A DNA stretch of 64,000 nt from Pseudoxanthomonas yeongjuensis (GTDB lineage Bacteria > Pseudomonadota > Gammaproteobacteria > Xanthomonadales > Xanthomonadaceae), in contig NZ_PDWT01000003.1 in the NCBI RefSeq assembly GCF_010093345.1, forward strand, positions 124,001 to 188,000. The letters run 5' to 3'. Below the pieces are notes generated by a model, which was given only the letters and a program-made list of their open reading frames with translations, did no database searches and had not been told where the DNA came from. The position numbers were made by a program, and so were the translations under genes. Below, one piece after another: positions 16,812-28,242 of this stretch (position 1 is the first letter of the stretch; every line of letters begins with the position of its first letter).

Positions 16812-17426
16812 ATGAGTCTTGGACACGAAAAAATCGAGAAGAACGTCGGCCTGCTGATCGTGCTGATCGCGGTGGCGCTGTCGCTGGGCGGGCTGGCCGA
16901 GATCGTGCCGTTGATGTACCAGGCCGAGGCGATCACTCCGCTGCCCGGGGTCAAGCCCTACCCGGCGCTGCAGCTGGCCGGTCGCGACGTGTATGTGCGC
17001 GAAGGCTGCGGCAACTGCCATACCCAGATGATCCGCACCCTGCGCTTCGAAACCGAACGCTACGGCCATTATTCGCTGGCCGGCGAATCGGTCTACGACC
17101 GGCCGTTCCTGTGGGGCTCCAAGCGCACCGGCCCGGACCTGGCGCGGATCGGCGGCCGCTATTCCGACGACTGGCATCGTGTGCACCTGACCGATCCACG
17201 CGCGGTGGTGCCGGAATCGAACATGCCCTCATTCCCCTGGCTGGTAAATCAATCCATCGACGGCGCCGATCTCACCCGGCGCATGCGCACGCTGCAACGC
17301 ATGGGCGATCCGTACACCGATGCGCAGATCGCGCAGGCGGCCAAGGACGTGGCCGACAGCTCCGAACTCGATGCCGTGGTCGCCTATCTGCAAGGCCTCG
17401 GCAAGCACGCGCCGAAGGGAGGTTGA
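16812..17426 (+). CDS. ccoO: cbb3-type cytochrome c oxidase subunit II (monoheme)
   Basis: CcoO is a membrane-anchored monoheme cytochrome c that passes electrons from CcoP to CcoN. The 204-residue protein has one N-terminal helix (residues about 13-35) and a heme motif CGNCH in [16 protein letters not shown]. Later family blocks are [21 protein letters not shown] and [10 protein letters not shown], the latter giving the methionine ligand. Length is typical. Confidence 0.98.
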   Translation: MSLGHEKIEKNVGLLIVLIAVALSLGGLAEIVPLMYQAEAITPLPGVKPYPALQLAGRDVYVREGCGNCHTQMIRTLRFETERYGHYSLAGESVYDRPFLWGSKRTGPDLARIGGRYSDDWHRVHLTDPRAVVPESNMPSFPWLVNQSIDGADLTRRMRTLQRMGDPYTDAQIAQAAKDVADSSELDAVVAYLQGLGKHAPKGG

Positions 17427-17429
17427 GGA

Positions 17430-17585
17430 ATGCTTTCCGGAATCATCACCATCGTGCTGCTGTTGTTGTTCGTGGGCGGCTGGATCTGGGCCTGGCGGCC
17501 GGCGCGCAAGGCCGGCTTCGACGCCGCCGCGCGGCTGGCGCTGGATGAGCACGAACAGGCGCAAGGCAAGGGAGAACCGCGATGA
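17430..17585 (+). CDS. ccoQ: cbb3 oxidase subunit CcoQ/FixQ
   Basis: This 51-residue single-helix protein (MLSGIITIVLLLLFVGGWIW, then a charged tail with RKAGFDAAARLALDE) has the layout of CcoQ, which stabilises the oxidase complex. GAGG of the preceding stop region serves as the ribosome site. Its TGA overlaps the ccoP ATG (ATGA). Confidence 0.9.
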   Translation: MLSGIITIVLLLLFVGGWIWAWRPARKAGFDAAARLALDEHEQAQGKGEPR

Positions 17586-18541
17586 TCGCAACCGGATGGT
17601 CGTGGTACGTCATCGCGCTGGCGGCATTGAATATCTTCGGGCTGGTCTGGCTGCTCTGGTACACGGCCAAGCGGCGCCCGGGCGACCCCGGGCCGGAGGA
17701 AACCAGCCACTACTGGGACGGCGACATCACCGAGTACAACAAGCCGATGCCGCGCTGGTGGATCCAGGGCTTCTACCTGACCATCGTCTTCGCCATCGGC
17801 TACGTGCTCTGGTATGGCGGCCTGGGCAAGTACGCGGGCATCAGCGGCTGGAGTTCGCAGCGCGAGCATGCGCTGGACAAGGCGGCCTCGGACGCCAACC
17901 TGGCCGTGACCTTCCGTCCCTACGACGGCCGGCCGATCGAGCGCCTGGCCGGAGACCCGCAGGCCTTACAACTGGGACGTTCGATCTTCGCCAACACCTG
18001 CGCCACCTGCCACGGCTCCTCGGCCCAGGGCGCGATCGGCTACCCCAACCTGGCCGACGACATCTGGCATTGGGGCGGCGCACCCGACCGCGTCCTGCAG
18101 ACCGTGCTCGATGGCCGCGAAGGAGTGATGCCCGAGTGGGGTCCGGTGCTGACCAGCATGGGCGGCGACAATGCGATCGATTACACCGTCGCCTATGTGC
18201 GCGCACTCGGCACGCCGGGCCAGTCGGTGCAGAACGATTACCTCGCCGCGCAGGGCAAGAAACTGTACGACGGCGTCTGCGTGGCCTGCCATGGGGTCGA
18301 CGGCAAGGGCAACCAGGAACTGGGCGCGCCGGACCTGACCGACAAATACTGGCTGTACGGCAGCAGCAAGGAAAGCCTGCGCCAGAGCATCGCCAAGGGC
18401 CGTCACGGGGTGATGCCGGCGCACCGCGATCTGCTGGGCGAAACCCGCGCGCGCCTGGTCGCGGCGTATGTCTGGTCGCTGTCGCAGCCGGCCGCAACCA
18501 AGGCCGCGCCCACGGACACTCCAGCTCCGGCCCGGCCATGA
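17582..18541 (+). CDS. ccoP: cbb3 oxidase subunit III (diheme)
   Basis: CcoP is the diheme cytochrome c that receives electrons from soluble cytochromes. The 319 residues contain two membrane segments (about 5-25 and 60-78), the family block HYWDGDITEYNKPMPRWW, and two heme sites: CATCH in NTCATCHGSSAQG and CVACH in GVCVACHGVDGKGNQ. The tail is alanine/proline-rich. The next ATG overlaps its stop, so the operon continues. Confidence 0.97.
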   Translation: MIATGWSWYVIALAALNIFGLVWLLWYTAKRRPGDPGPEETSHYWDGDITEYNKPMPRWWIQGFYLTIVFAIGYVLWYGGLGKYAGISGWSSQREHALDKAASDANLAVTFRPYDGRPIERLAGDPQALQLGRSIFANTCATCHGSSAQGAIGYPNLADDIWHWGGAPDRVLQTVLDGREGVMPEWGPVLTSMGGDNAIDYTVAYVRALGTPGQSVQNDYLAAQGKKLYDGVCVACHGVDGKGNQELGAPDLTDKYWLYGSSKESLRQSIAKGRHGVMPAHRDLLGETRARLVAAYVWSLSQPAATKAAPTDTPAPARP

Positions 18542-18834
18542 CCGACTTCACCACGCGCGAGTTCGATCACCCGCCGCGTCCGCTGGCGCAGCGGGTCGGT
18601 GCGATCCTGTGGCCGAGCTTCTTCGCCGCGTGCGTGGCCTCGATGGTGTTCTTCGCCTTCGTCGACCCGCTGGACCTGCGCGACATCACCTTCCCCGGGA
18701 TCGAGATCAGCAGGAGCATGGGTTACACGATCGCGTTTTTCATGTTCTGGCTGGCTACCGCCTCGTCGAGCCTCTTCACCTGGTTGCTGCTGCGTCCTTC
18801 CAGCCGTTTCAACCGGGCCTTGCCGCCCGAGTAG
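18538..18834 (+). CDS. Small membrane protein in the cco operon, 98 aa
   Basis: The ATG overlaps the ccoP stop. The product has two membrane helices (about residues 25-43 and 65-88) with FVDPLDLRDITFPGIEISR between them and short hydrophilic ends. I do not recognise a named domain. Its fixed place between ccoP and ccoG, coupled to ccoP by ATGA, suggests an oxidase assembly or stabilising role. The gene at 18841 begins six bases after its stop. Confidence 0.78.
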   Translation: MTDFTTREFDHPPRPLAQRVGAILWPSFFAACVASMVFFAFVDPLDLRDITFPGIEISRSMGYTIAFFMFWLATASSSLFTWLLLRPSSRFNRALPPE

Positions 18835-18840
18835 AGAGTC

Positions 18841-20394
18841 GTGACCAGGAAAATCGACATCGACCTGCTGGACGACGGCAGTCATGGCTCCCACTACGAA
18901 AAAGAGCGCAAGGTCTATCCGCGCGATGTTTCCGGTCGCATGGACAAGCTGCGCAAGCTGGCGGTGGTGTGGCTGCTGGGCATGTACTACCTGTTCCCCT
19001 GGCTGAACTGGGACGGTCGCCAGGCGGTACTGTTCGACTTGCCCGCACGCAAGTTCTACATCTTCGGGTTGACCTTCTGGCCGCAGGATTTCAGTTTCCT
19101 GGCCATGCTGCTGGTGATCCTGGCGCTGGTGCTGTTCTTCGTCACCGCACTGGGCGGGCGGCTGTGGTGCGGCTTCGCCTGCCCGCAGACGGTGTGGACC
19201 GAAACCTTCCTGTGGATGGAGCGCTGGACCGAGGGCGACCGCGCCAGGCGGATGAAGCTCGATGCCGGTCCGTGGAACCGCGAGAAGATCCTGCGCAAGG
19301 GCAGCAAGCATTTCCTGTGGCTGGCGTTCGCGCTGTGGACCGGTTTCACCTTCGTCGGCTTCTTCACTCCGATCACCGGTCTGGCCACGCGCCTGTGGCC
19401 GTTCGCGTGGAACGGCTGGGAAACCTTCTGGGTGCTGTTCTACTCGTTCGCCACGTGGATGTGGGCCGGCATCCTGCGCGAGCAGATGTGCAAGTACATG
19501 TGTCCGTACGCGCGCTTCCAGAGCGCGATGTTCGACCGCAATACCCTGATCATCGCCTACGACCCGATGCGCGGCGAGCCGCGCGGCCCGCGCAAGCGCG
19601 GCCTCGGCGACGTAGCCGCGCGCGGCCGCGGGTTGCTGGAAAAATTCACCGCCTACGACTATGTGTTCCGCGCGGCCCAGCACCCGAGCGCTGCCGATTC
19701 GCGCGCCCAGGCCCGCGGCACCATCAGCTTCGACCAGGCCGCCGCCGGGGCGCAACCGCTGCCCGGATTCGCTGCGGAGCAACTGGGCGACTGCATCGAC
19801 TGCACCATCTGCGTGCAGGTGTGCCCGGTCGGCATCGACATCCGCAATGGCCTGCAGTACGAGTGCATCGCCTGCGGGCTGTGCATCGACGCCTGCGACA
19901 ACGTAATGGATCTGATGGGCTTCAAGCGCGGGTTGATCCGCTACTCCACCCAGAACGCGATCGACGGCAAGCCCTCGCGGATCCTGCGCCCGCGCATCGT
20001 GGTGTACGGCCTGTTGTTGCTCGGACTGATCGTCGCTTTCGCCTGGGGTATCGGCCACCGCAGCCCACTGATCGCCGAGGTCCTACGCGACCGCAATGCG
20101 TTGTACCGGGTGGGCGAGGATGGCATCGACAACGGCTATACGCTGAAGCTGGTAAACAAGACCGACCAGGCCCAGCAGTACCGGATCACGCTGGAAACCG
20201 ACGTCGATGGCATGGCCCTGGCCCGCGGCACGCCGGCGACGGTCCGGGCCGAGGCCGAGCAAGTTCTGTCCCTGCCGCTTGAAGTCAGCGCACCGGAAAC
20301 AGTAAGCGGCCGCCACAAGATCCGCTTCGTGGTCGAATCGGCCGACGGCAAGACCCGCAAGACGATACCCAGCAGTTTCTTCGGACCCCTGTGA
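18841..20394 (+). CDS. ccoG: Cytochrome c oxidase accessory protein CcoG (RdxA/FixG)
   Basis: CcoG is a membrane polyferredoxin thought to reduce Cu(II) for oxidase assembly. The 517 residues include several helices and WCGFACPQTVWTE, CKYMCPYARFQ and the classic double ferredoxin block CIDCTICVQVCP...CIACGLCIDACD (residues about 320-355). The C-terminal third is a periplasmic Ig-like domain. The GTG start at 18841 aligns with family N-termini and is preceded by AGAG. Its stop overlaps the ATG of fixH by one base. Confidence 0.96.
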   Translation: MTRKIDIDLLDDGSHGSHYEKERKVYPRDVSGRMDKLRKLAVVWLLGMYYLFPWLNWDGRQAVLFDLPARKFYIFGLTFWPQDFSFLAMLLVILALVLFFVTALGGRLWCGFACPQTVWTETFLWMERWTEGDRARRMKLDAGPWNREKILRKGSKHFLWLAFALWTGFTFVGFFTPITGLATRLWPFAWNGWETFWVLFYSFATWMWAGILREQMCKYMCPYARFQSAMFDRNTLIIAYDPMRGEPRGPRKRGLGDVAARGRGLLEKFTAYDYVFRAAQHPSAADSRAQARGTISFDQAAAGAQPLPGFAAEQLGDCIDCTICVQVCPVGIDIRNGLQYECIACGLCIDACDNVMDLMGFKRGLIRYSTQNAIDGKPSRILRPRIVVYGLLLLGLIVAFAWGIGHRSPLIAEVLRDRNALYRVGEDGIDNGYTLKLVNKTDQAQQYRITLETDVDGMALARGTPATVRAEAEQVLSLPLEVSAPETVSGRHKIRFVVESADGKTRKTIPSSFFGPL

Positions 20395-20918
20395 TGAACC
20401 CGCAAGCGCCACTACCGGAAAAGAAATCATCGCCTTGGAAGCAGCCGGTGATGTGGCTGGTGCTGGGCCTGCCGGCCGCGGTGGTGGTCGCCGGGATCAT
20501 CATGGTCGTGGTCGCCGGCGGCAGCGATGCCATCGACACCAGTCCCGACCAGGTCCGGCGGATGGCCCAGATCCAGACCACCGACCTGGGCCCGGATGAG
20601 TTCGCCAGCGAAGAAAAACTCAGCGCGATCGTGCGTCTGGACCCGGAAAACAAACTGGTGGAAGTGCTGCCGGTAAACGGTGCCTTCGATCATTCCGCGC
20701 CATTGCAGCTGGACCTGTTGCATCCGACAGACCAGGGCCAGGATCGCCACCTGGTACTGCAGCCCACCGAGCTCGGCTGGCGCACTGCGGCGAGCCTCGA
20801 CGGCGACCACGACTGGAACGTGCGCCTCGGCCCGATCGACGCGCATTGGCGCCTGCAGGGCCGCCTGCCCAAGGAACAGCTGGCGACCAACCTGCGCCCG
20901 CGGCTGCAGGCGCAGTAG
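20394..20918 (+). CDS. fixH: FixH/CcoH family protein
   Basis: The 174-residue protein has one N-terminal helix (residues about 18-40: PVMWLVLGLPAAVVVAGIIM) and a periplasmic beta-rich domain. That layout and its place between ccoG and ccoI identify it as FixH, needed for cbb3 oxidase assembly. The ATG at 20394 is used; a GTG three bases earlier is equivalent. Confidence 0.88.
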   Translation: MNPQAPLPEKKSSPWKQPVMWLVLGLPAAVVVAGIIMVVVAGGSDAIDTSPDQVRRMAQIQTTDLGPDEFASEEKLSAIVRLDPENKLVEVLPVNGAFDHSAPLQLDLLHPTDQGQDRHLVLQPTELGWRTAASLDGDHDWNVRLGPIDAHWRLQGRLPKEQLATNLRPRLQAQ

Positions 20919-20929
20919 GGCATGCCAAG

Positions 20930-23359
20930 GTGATTGCGCTGAATCCGGTCGCGTCCACATGCGACGACGCGCGCCTGGCCGACAGCGACGGTTGCCACCA
21001 TTGCGGTGAAACCTTGCCGTCGCAGCCGGCGCGGTTCGTGCTCGACGGCACGCCGCGCCTGTTCTGTTGCGACGGTTGCGCCGCCGCCGCGCAATGGATC
21101 GGTGAAGCCGACCTCGGCGACTACTACCGCCTGCGCAGCGAACGCGCCAGCCGCGTCGGCACCGAACCGCTCGACCTCAGCGTGTGGGATCGCGATGAAG
21201 TGCTGGCCGAACACGCGCACGACATCGAAGGCGGCCGCGAAATCACCCTGCTCACCGACGGCATGCATTGCGCGGCCTGCGCGTGGCTGATCGACCGCGC
21301 GCTGGCGCGCGAACCGGGCGTGATCGAAGCCGGCGCCAATGCGGTCACCGGGCGCATCCGCCTGGCCTGGGATCCGCGCATGACCTTGCTGTCGCAACCC
21401 TTGCAGCGGCTGGTCGCGCTGGGCTATCGCCCGTACCTGGCCGGTGGCGAGGCCCGCGAACGGGCGCGCCGAAGCGAACGCAACCGCGACCTGATCCGCC
21501 TCGGCATCGCCGGGCTCGGTTCGATGCAGGCGATGATGTTCGCCGAAGCGCTGTACCTGGACTTCGGCAACACCATGGCTCTGCCGACCCGCGATTTCCT
21601 CCGCTGGATCACCTTCCTGGTCTCGACCCCGGTGGTGTTCTACGCCGGCGGGCCGTTCCTGGCCGGGGCCTGGCGCGAACTGCGCCAGCGCCAGCCGGGG
21701 ATGGACACGCTGATCGCCGGCTCGACCCTGCTGGCTTATTTCGCCAGCGTGTTCGAGACCCTGCGCGGCGGCGCCCACGTCTGGTACGACGCGGCGGTGA
21801 TGTTCGTGTTCCTGTTGTTGTGCGCGCGCATGCTGGAACGGCGCGCGCGCAACGTCGCCAGCGCCCAGGTCGATGCCCTGGCCCGCGCGCGGCCCGCATT
21901 CGCGACCCGGCAACGCAGCGACGGCAGCCGCGAGACCGTGCCGATCAGCGCCCTCGCCCACGACGACATCGCCTGCGTCGCGGTCGGCGAAACGGTCCCG
22001 GCCGATGGCCTGCTGCTGGAACCGGCGCGTTTCGAGGAAGCCCTGCTGACCGGCGAATCGCACCCGATCGACAAGGCCGCCGGCGATCGGGTCTTCGCCG
22101 GGACCGTGTGCCGCGAACAGCCGACGCGGTTGCGGGTCACCGGAACCGGCAGCGCCACGCGCCTGTCGCAGCTGGCGCGGCTGGTCGAACAGGCGCAGGC
22201 GCAGCGTCCGGCCCTGGCCCGCGGCGCCGAACGCATCGCCCGCCATTTCGTCGTTGCCTTGCTGCTGGCGGCGCTGGTCGTGTACCTGGGCTGGCGCGCT
22301 TACGATCCCGCGCGCGCCTTCGAAGTCACCCTCGCCCTGCTGGTGATCAGCTGCCCCTGCGCGTTGTCGCTGGCGGTGCCGGCGGCGCTGGCCGCCGCGC
22401 AGGGCGCACTGGCCAGGCTGGGCGTATTGCCGTTGCGCGACAACGCACTGCAGCGGCTGGCGCAGGCGACCGACATCGTCTTCGACAAGACCGGCACGCT
22501 CAGCGATGGACGACCGATCCTGGCCAAGGTCGAGGTGTTTCCGGGAATGGACGAAGACCGCGCCTTGCGCATCGCCGCCACGCTGGAACGCGATAGCGGC
22601 CATCCGATCGCCCGCGCATTCGTGGGTCGTTCCACTGATTCCACCCAGGCGCAGGAAGTGCGCGCGGTGCCGGGTCAGGGCATCGAAGGCGTGGTCGACG
22701 GCCGGCATTGGCGCCTCGGTCAGGCCGGCTTCGCCGCCTCGACCAATGCGGATGATGGCCGCGTATGGCTCGGCGACGGCCATCGCGCCGCCGCCTGTTT
22801 CACCCTGCAGGAATCCGAACGCGTCGATGCCCGCGCGGCGATCGACGCGCTGCGAAGGCAGGGACTGGCCGTGCACTTGTCCAGCGGCGACGCCGAAGCG
22901 GCGGTACGCGATTTCGCCCGCCAGGTCGGCATCGCCGATGCCCACGCACGACAGTCGCCGGAGGACAAGCTCGCCTTCGTCCATGGCTTGCAGCGCCAGG
23001 GCCGGATCGTGGCCATGGTCGGCGACGGCCTCAACGACGCGCCCGTGCTGGCCGGCGCCGATGTCTCGCTGGCGGTGGCCGAAGGCGCGGCCTTGGCCCA
23101 GCGCGCCGCCGACCTGGTCCTGACCGGGCATTCGCTGCAGCGGGTGCCGCAGGCGATCGGCGTGGCCCGTCGCACGCAGCGGGTGATCCGGCAGAACCTG
23201 GGCTGGGCGCTGGGTTACAACCTGCTGGCCTTGCCCCTGGCCGCGGCCGGCTGGGTAACGCCGTGGCTGGCCGCGTTGGGCATGGCCCTGTCCTCGCTCG
23301 CGGTGACCGTGAACGCCCTGCGCCTGACCCGCGTGCCGGCGAACGGGATGGCGCCGTGA
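20930..23359 (+). CDS. ccoI: Copper-translocating P-type ATPase for cbb3 assembly
   Basis: CcoI/FixI exports copper from the cytoplasm for the oxidase. The 809 residues start with a Cys-rich metal-binding region (CHHC and FCCDGCAAA), then an HMA domain with MHCAACAW. After these come eight helices with SCPCALS, the TGES actuator motif, DKTGTL (phosphorylated D519), SGHPIA and GDGLNDAPVLA. The GTG at 20930 is chosen because AGGG lies nine bases before it and the upstream frame overlaps fixH. The stop overlaps the ccoS start (GTGA). Confidence 0.95.
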   Translation: MIALNPVASTCDDARLADSDGCHHCGETLPSQPARFVLDGTPRLFCCDGCAAAAQWIGEADLGDYYRLRSERASRVGTEPLDLSVWDRDEVLAEHAHDIEGGREITLLTDGMHCAACAWLIDRALAREPGVIEAGANAVTGRIRLAWDPRMTLLSQPLQRLVALGYRPYLAGGEARERARRSERNRDLIRLGIAGLGSMQAMMFAEALYLDFGNTMALPTRDFLRWITFLVSTPVVFYAGGPFLAGAWRELRQRQPGMDTLIAGSTLLAYFASVFETLRGGAHVWYDAAVMFVFLLLCARMLERRARNVASAQVDALARARPAFATRQRSDGSRETVPISALAHDDIACVAVGETVPADGLLLEPARFEEALLTGESHPIDKAAGDRVFAGTVCREQPTRLRVTGTGSATRLSQLARLVEQAQAQRPALARGAERIARHFVVALLLAALVVYLGWRAYDPARAFEVTLALLVISCPCALSLAVPAALAAAQGALARLGVLPLRDNALQRLAQATDIVFDKTGTLSDGRPILAKVEVFPGMDEDRALRIAATLERDSGHPIARAFVGRSTDSTQAQEVRAVPGQGIEGVVDGRHWRLGQAGFAASTNADDGRVWLGDGHRAAACFTLQESERVDARAAIDALRRQGLAVHLSSGDAEAAVRDFARQVGIADAHARQSPEDKLAFVHGLQRQGRIVAMVGDGLNDAPVLAGADVSLAVAEGAALAQRAADLVLTGHSLQRVPQAIGVARRTQRVIRQNLGWALGYNLLALPLAAAGWVTPWLAALGMALSSLAVTVNALRLTRVPANGMAP

Positions 23360-23577
23360 ACATCCTGCTGTTCCTGATCCCGCTCAGCCTGCTGCTGCTG
23401 GTCGCCGCGGCCTGGGCCTTCGTCTGGGCGGTCAGGCGCGGCCAGTTCGAGGACCTGGACACCCCGGCGATCGACATCCTGCGCGACGACCCGCACGAAC
23501 GGCCGCGCATCCTCGCAAGCGCCGACGAGGGCGCGCCGGCCGACCATGCCGAAGCGCGCGACGACCATGCCGATTGA
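23356..23577 (+). CDS. ccoS: cbb3 oxidase maturation protein CcoS/FixS
   Basis: This 73-residue protein begins MNILLFLIPLSLLLLVAAAW, followed by the CcoS hallmark WAVRRGQFEDLDTPA. CcoS is required for cofactor insertion into CcoN. The GTG start overlaps the ccoI stop. The tail beyond residue 45 is acidic and variable. Confidence 0.94.
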   Translation: MNILLFLIPLSLLLLVAAAWAFVWAVRRGQFEDLDTPAIDILRDDPHERPRILASADEGAPADHAEARDDHAD

Positions 23578-24292
23578 CTGGCTGACCCTGGCTGCGGCCG
23601 CGCTGACCGGACTGATGGGCGGCGTCCATTGCGCGGCGATGTGCGGCGGCATCGCCACCGGGTTTTCGGCGATGGCGCCACGCGGCGGCTGGATTGCGGC
23701 GCTGGAGCCCAACCTCGGTCGCGTGCTCGGCTACATCCTGGCCGGGATCATCGCCGGCGCCTTCGGCCACGGCCTCCTCGACCTGGCCCGGATCGACTGG
23801 CTGAGTACGGGTTTACGCGCGGCGGTGGGACTGGTGCTGATCGTCGCCGCGCTGCGCCTGCTCGACCGCCGCGGCCGGCTCGGCTTCCTGTCCCGTCCCG
23901 GCGCCGGACTGTGGCAGAAACTGCAGCCGCTGCAGCGACGCCTGCTGCCCGCCGACAGCCGCGGCAAGCGCATCGCCCTGGGCATGCTGTGGGGCTGGAT
24001 GCCGTGCGGACTCAGCACCACGTTGCTGGCCGCCGCGTGGCTGCAGGCCGATGCGGTCAATGGCGGCCTGACCATGGCCGTGTTCGGCCTGGCCACCCTG
24101 CCGGTGATGCTGCCGCTGACCTGGTCCGGCGCGCGCCTGGGGCGCTGGCTGCAACGGCCTGCGTGGCGCGGCATGGCGGCCGCGATGATCCTGCTGGCCG
24201 GCCTGCTGACCCTGGCCGCGCCGTGGCTGGTCCACGTACCGGGCGCGCATGCACTGCTCAGCGCGCTCGGCTGCGCCAGCCTGCCTTCCTGA
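23567..24292 (+). CDS. Sulfite exporter TauE/SafE-like (DsbD_2) membrane protein
   Basis: This protein has about 241 residues and six helices. Family motifs are GLMGGVHCAAMCGG in helix 1 and LGMLWGWMPCGL in helix 4, where paired cysteines and a histidine suggest thiol or copper chemistry. Such proteins regularly follow ccoS and are implicated in copper delivery to cbb3 oxidase. The ATG at 23567 overlaps ccoS by 11 bases; an upstream ATG at 23546 is possible. It is the last gene of the cco operon. Confidence 0.9.
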   Translation: MPIDWLTLAAAALTGLMGGVHCAAMCGGIATGFSAMAPRGGWIAALEPNLGRVLGYILAGIIAGAFGHGLLDLARIDWLSTGLRAAVGLVLIVAALRLLDRRGRLGFLSRPGAGLWQKLQPLQRRLLPADSRGKRIALGMLWGWMPCGLSTTLLAAAWLQADAVNGGLTMAVFGLATLPVMLPLTWSGARLGRWLQRPAWRGMAAAMILLAGLLTLAAPWLVHVPGAHALLSALGCASLPS

Positions 24293-24359
24293 TCGAACTC
24301 GGGGGAGCCTCTCAGTGACTGCTGTCCTCCCTGCGCGAGAGGGGCGACGAAGAGCAGCT

Positions 24360-24410
24360 CCTCGTTCCTCGTTCCTCGTTCCTCGTTTCCCGTTCCTCGT
24401 TCCTCGTTTC
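24360..24410. repeat. CT-rich 7-mer tandem repeat (TCCTCGT)
   Basis: Seven or eight head-to-tail copies of TCCTCGT, two of them varied to TTCCCGT or TTTCCGG, lie between the convergent TauE-like and fnr genes. Apart from this, 24293-24473 shows nothing recognisable. Confidence 0.85.
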
Positions 24411-24473
24411 CGGCTACCGCAGCAGCTTCGACAGTCCGGATCGACGCGAAAAAGGAAATTATCCAGACCTTGC

Positions 24474-25238
24474 TCAGCCGCCGATCCGGCGCAGCGGCGT
24501 TGCCGCAGGTTCCTCGACATGGGCCAGGCGATTCAGATGCGGGCGATCGCTGATCCCGATCAGTCGTCCATGCACTGAAATGACCCCGTCTTCCTGCAGC
24601 CGGGTGAAGCCGCGGCTCACCGTTTCCAGGGCCAGCCCCAGGTAGTTGGCGATGTCCTCGCGGCTCATCGGCAACTTGAACTGCAATGCCGACTGTCCGA
24701 TCAGCTGGTAGCGCTCGCCCAGTCCATGCAGGAACAGGGCGATGCGTTCGTTGGCCTGGCGTTTCACCAGCATGTTGAGATGGTCCTGGTCCAGGCCCAT
24801 GCCCTGGCCGATGACCCGCAACAGCTGCTGCTGCAGACGTGGAAGCTGCGCGGCCACCGAGGTCAGCTGGGCGAGCGGGACTTCGCAGACGTTGGCGTTG
24901 GTCAGGGCGATCGCTTCGCAACGGTGGACACCCTGACCCAGCGCATCCAGTCCGATCAGCTCGCCCGGCAGGTGGAAACCGACGATCTGTTCCTCGCCCT
25001 GTTCGCTGATGCTGACCGTCTTGAAGGCGCCATCGCGGGCGATGTACAGCGAGACCAGGGGATCGGCGATGCGGAACAGGCGCTCGTTGCGCTGGGTCGG
25101 GCGCCGCAGCTTGACGATCTCGTCGAGGCGCCGCAATTCGTCCGCATCGATGCCGGCAGGCAGGCACAGCTGTTGCAGCGAGCAATGCGCGCAACTCTTG
25201 CGCAGATGCGCAAGATCCAGGGGAATGGGGTCGCTCAT
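24474..25238 (-). CDS. fnr: Fnr/Anr oxygen-responsive regulator
   Basis: This is a 254-residue Fnr with iron-sulfur cysteines C16-X2-C19-X5-C25 and central C118, an effector barrel ([14 protein letters not shown]) and a C-terminal helix-turn-helix ([19 protein letters not shown]205, S208, R209). It fits E. coli Fnr and Pseudomonas Anr closely in length and layout, including the serine after C19. It should bind TTGATCCAGATCAA-type boxes when oxygen is low and activate ccoN, nirK, norZ and hemN. The ATG at 25238 is preferred; a second ATG at 25256 is in frame. It lies convergent to the cco operon. Confidence 0.94.
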   Translation of the reverse strand: MSDPIPLDLAHLRKSCAHCSLQQLCLPAGIDADELRRLDEIVKLRRPTQRNERLFRIADPLVSLYIARDGAFKTVSISEQGEEQIVGFHLPGELIGLDALGQGVHRCEAIALTNANVCEVPLAQLTSVAAQLPRLQQQLLRVIGQGMGLDQDHLNMLVKRQANERIALFLHGLGERYQLIGQSALQFKLPMSREDIANYLGLALETVSRGFTRLQEDGVISVHGRLIGISDRPHLNRLAHVEEPAATPLRRIGG

Positions 25239-25551
25239 TGCCCGCCATGGTGCCATGAAGCGCTCCCGACCGGGACCTGCGAAACGGCGCGGATGTCGCG
25301 ACCCGCCCGCAATTCGAGCCTTTTTCTTCGCTTGCGCATCCATTCCCGCGGTATTGCGCCCGCTGTGGCATGCCGCAGGCCATCCGGGCATACTCGGCGG
25401 GCTCCAGGGATTGCTGAACACACCGCGACACGGGCCGCCGATCATCGGTGGTCGCCAAGTCCGCTGCCTAGTTCGAGTGACTTGCCCGGTTGTCGCGTTG
25501 ACGTTCCTCAAGCGGTTCGCTGGATTGCATCCACCAACCTTGGGAGGGGTC
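25239..25551. other. Intergenic region between fnr and hppA
   Basis: This 313-base gap carries the divergent promoters of fnr and hppA. On the plus strand TTGACG (25498-25503) is followed after 17 bases by TGGATT, a plausible sigma-70 promoter for hppA. No palindromic Fnr site and no small gene was seen. Confidence 0.45.
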
Positions 25552-27978
<2,427 letters not shown>

Positions 27979-28000
27979 GCCCCAATCGAGGCGAGCAAGT

Positions 28001-28030
28001 GGAAAAAGGCGGCCATGGCCGCCTTTTTCC
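28001..28030 (+). terminator. Rho-independent terminator of hppA
   Basis: 28001-28030 is a fully palindromic 30-base sequence, GGAAAAAGGCGGC...CTTTTTCC, giving a GC-rich stem followed by five T. It lies 22 bases after the hppA stop. Confidence 0.85.
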
Positions 28031-28063
28031 TGGCTCTCGAACCTTCCGGGAGCATCGTTATCT

Positions 28064-28140
28064 GCAGGAGCGCCCATGGGCGCGAGCTCCTGGGCTTTTC
28101 GCGACCTGTTCGAAGGGCTCGCGCCCATGGGCGCTCCTAC
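28064..28140. repeat. GTAG-type palindrome, type B
   Basis: The arms GCAGGAGCGCCCATGGGCG and the matching right arm ending GGCGCTCCTAC fold into a long hairpin; the left end is one base off GTAGGAG. It is a relative of 12992-13068 and lies in the leader region of ppa. Confidence 0.88.
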
Positions 28141-28242
28141 AGGGAAGGTCCTTTTCCTTGCCGGAACAACCCCTGCTGCGACGCAACACGCAAGCGCGTA
28201 GAATGCCGACCCTCACTTACAACGCAGCTTTCGGAGCACCGC

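Noticed and set aside
14880-17186. 768-codon open frame opposite ccoN and ccoO
   Set aside because: Antisense shadow crossing operon and promoter boundaries.
24550-24563. TGATCCCGATCA sequence resembling an Fnr box
   Set aside because: It lies inside the 3' end of the fnr coding region and has no gene to serve.
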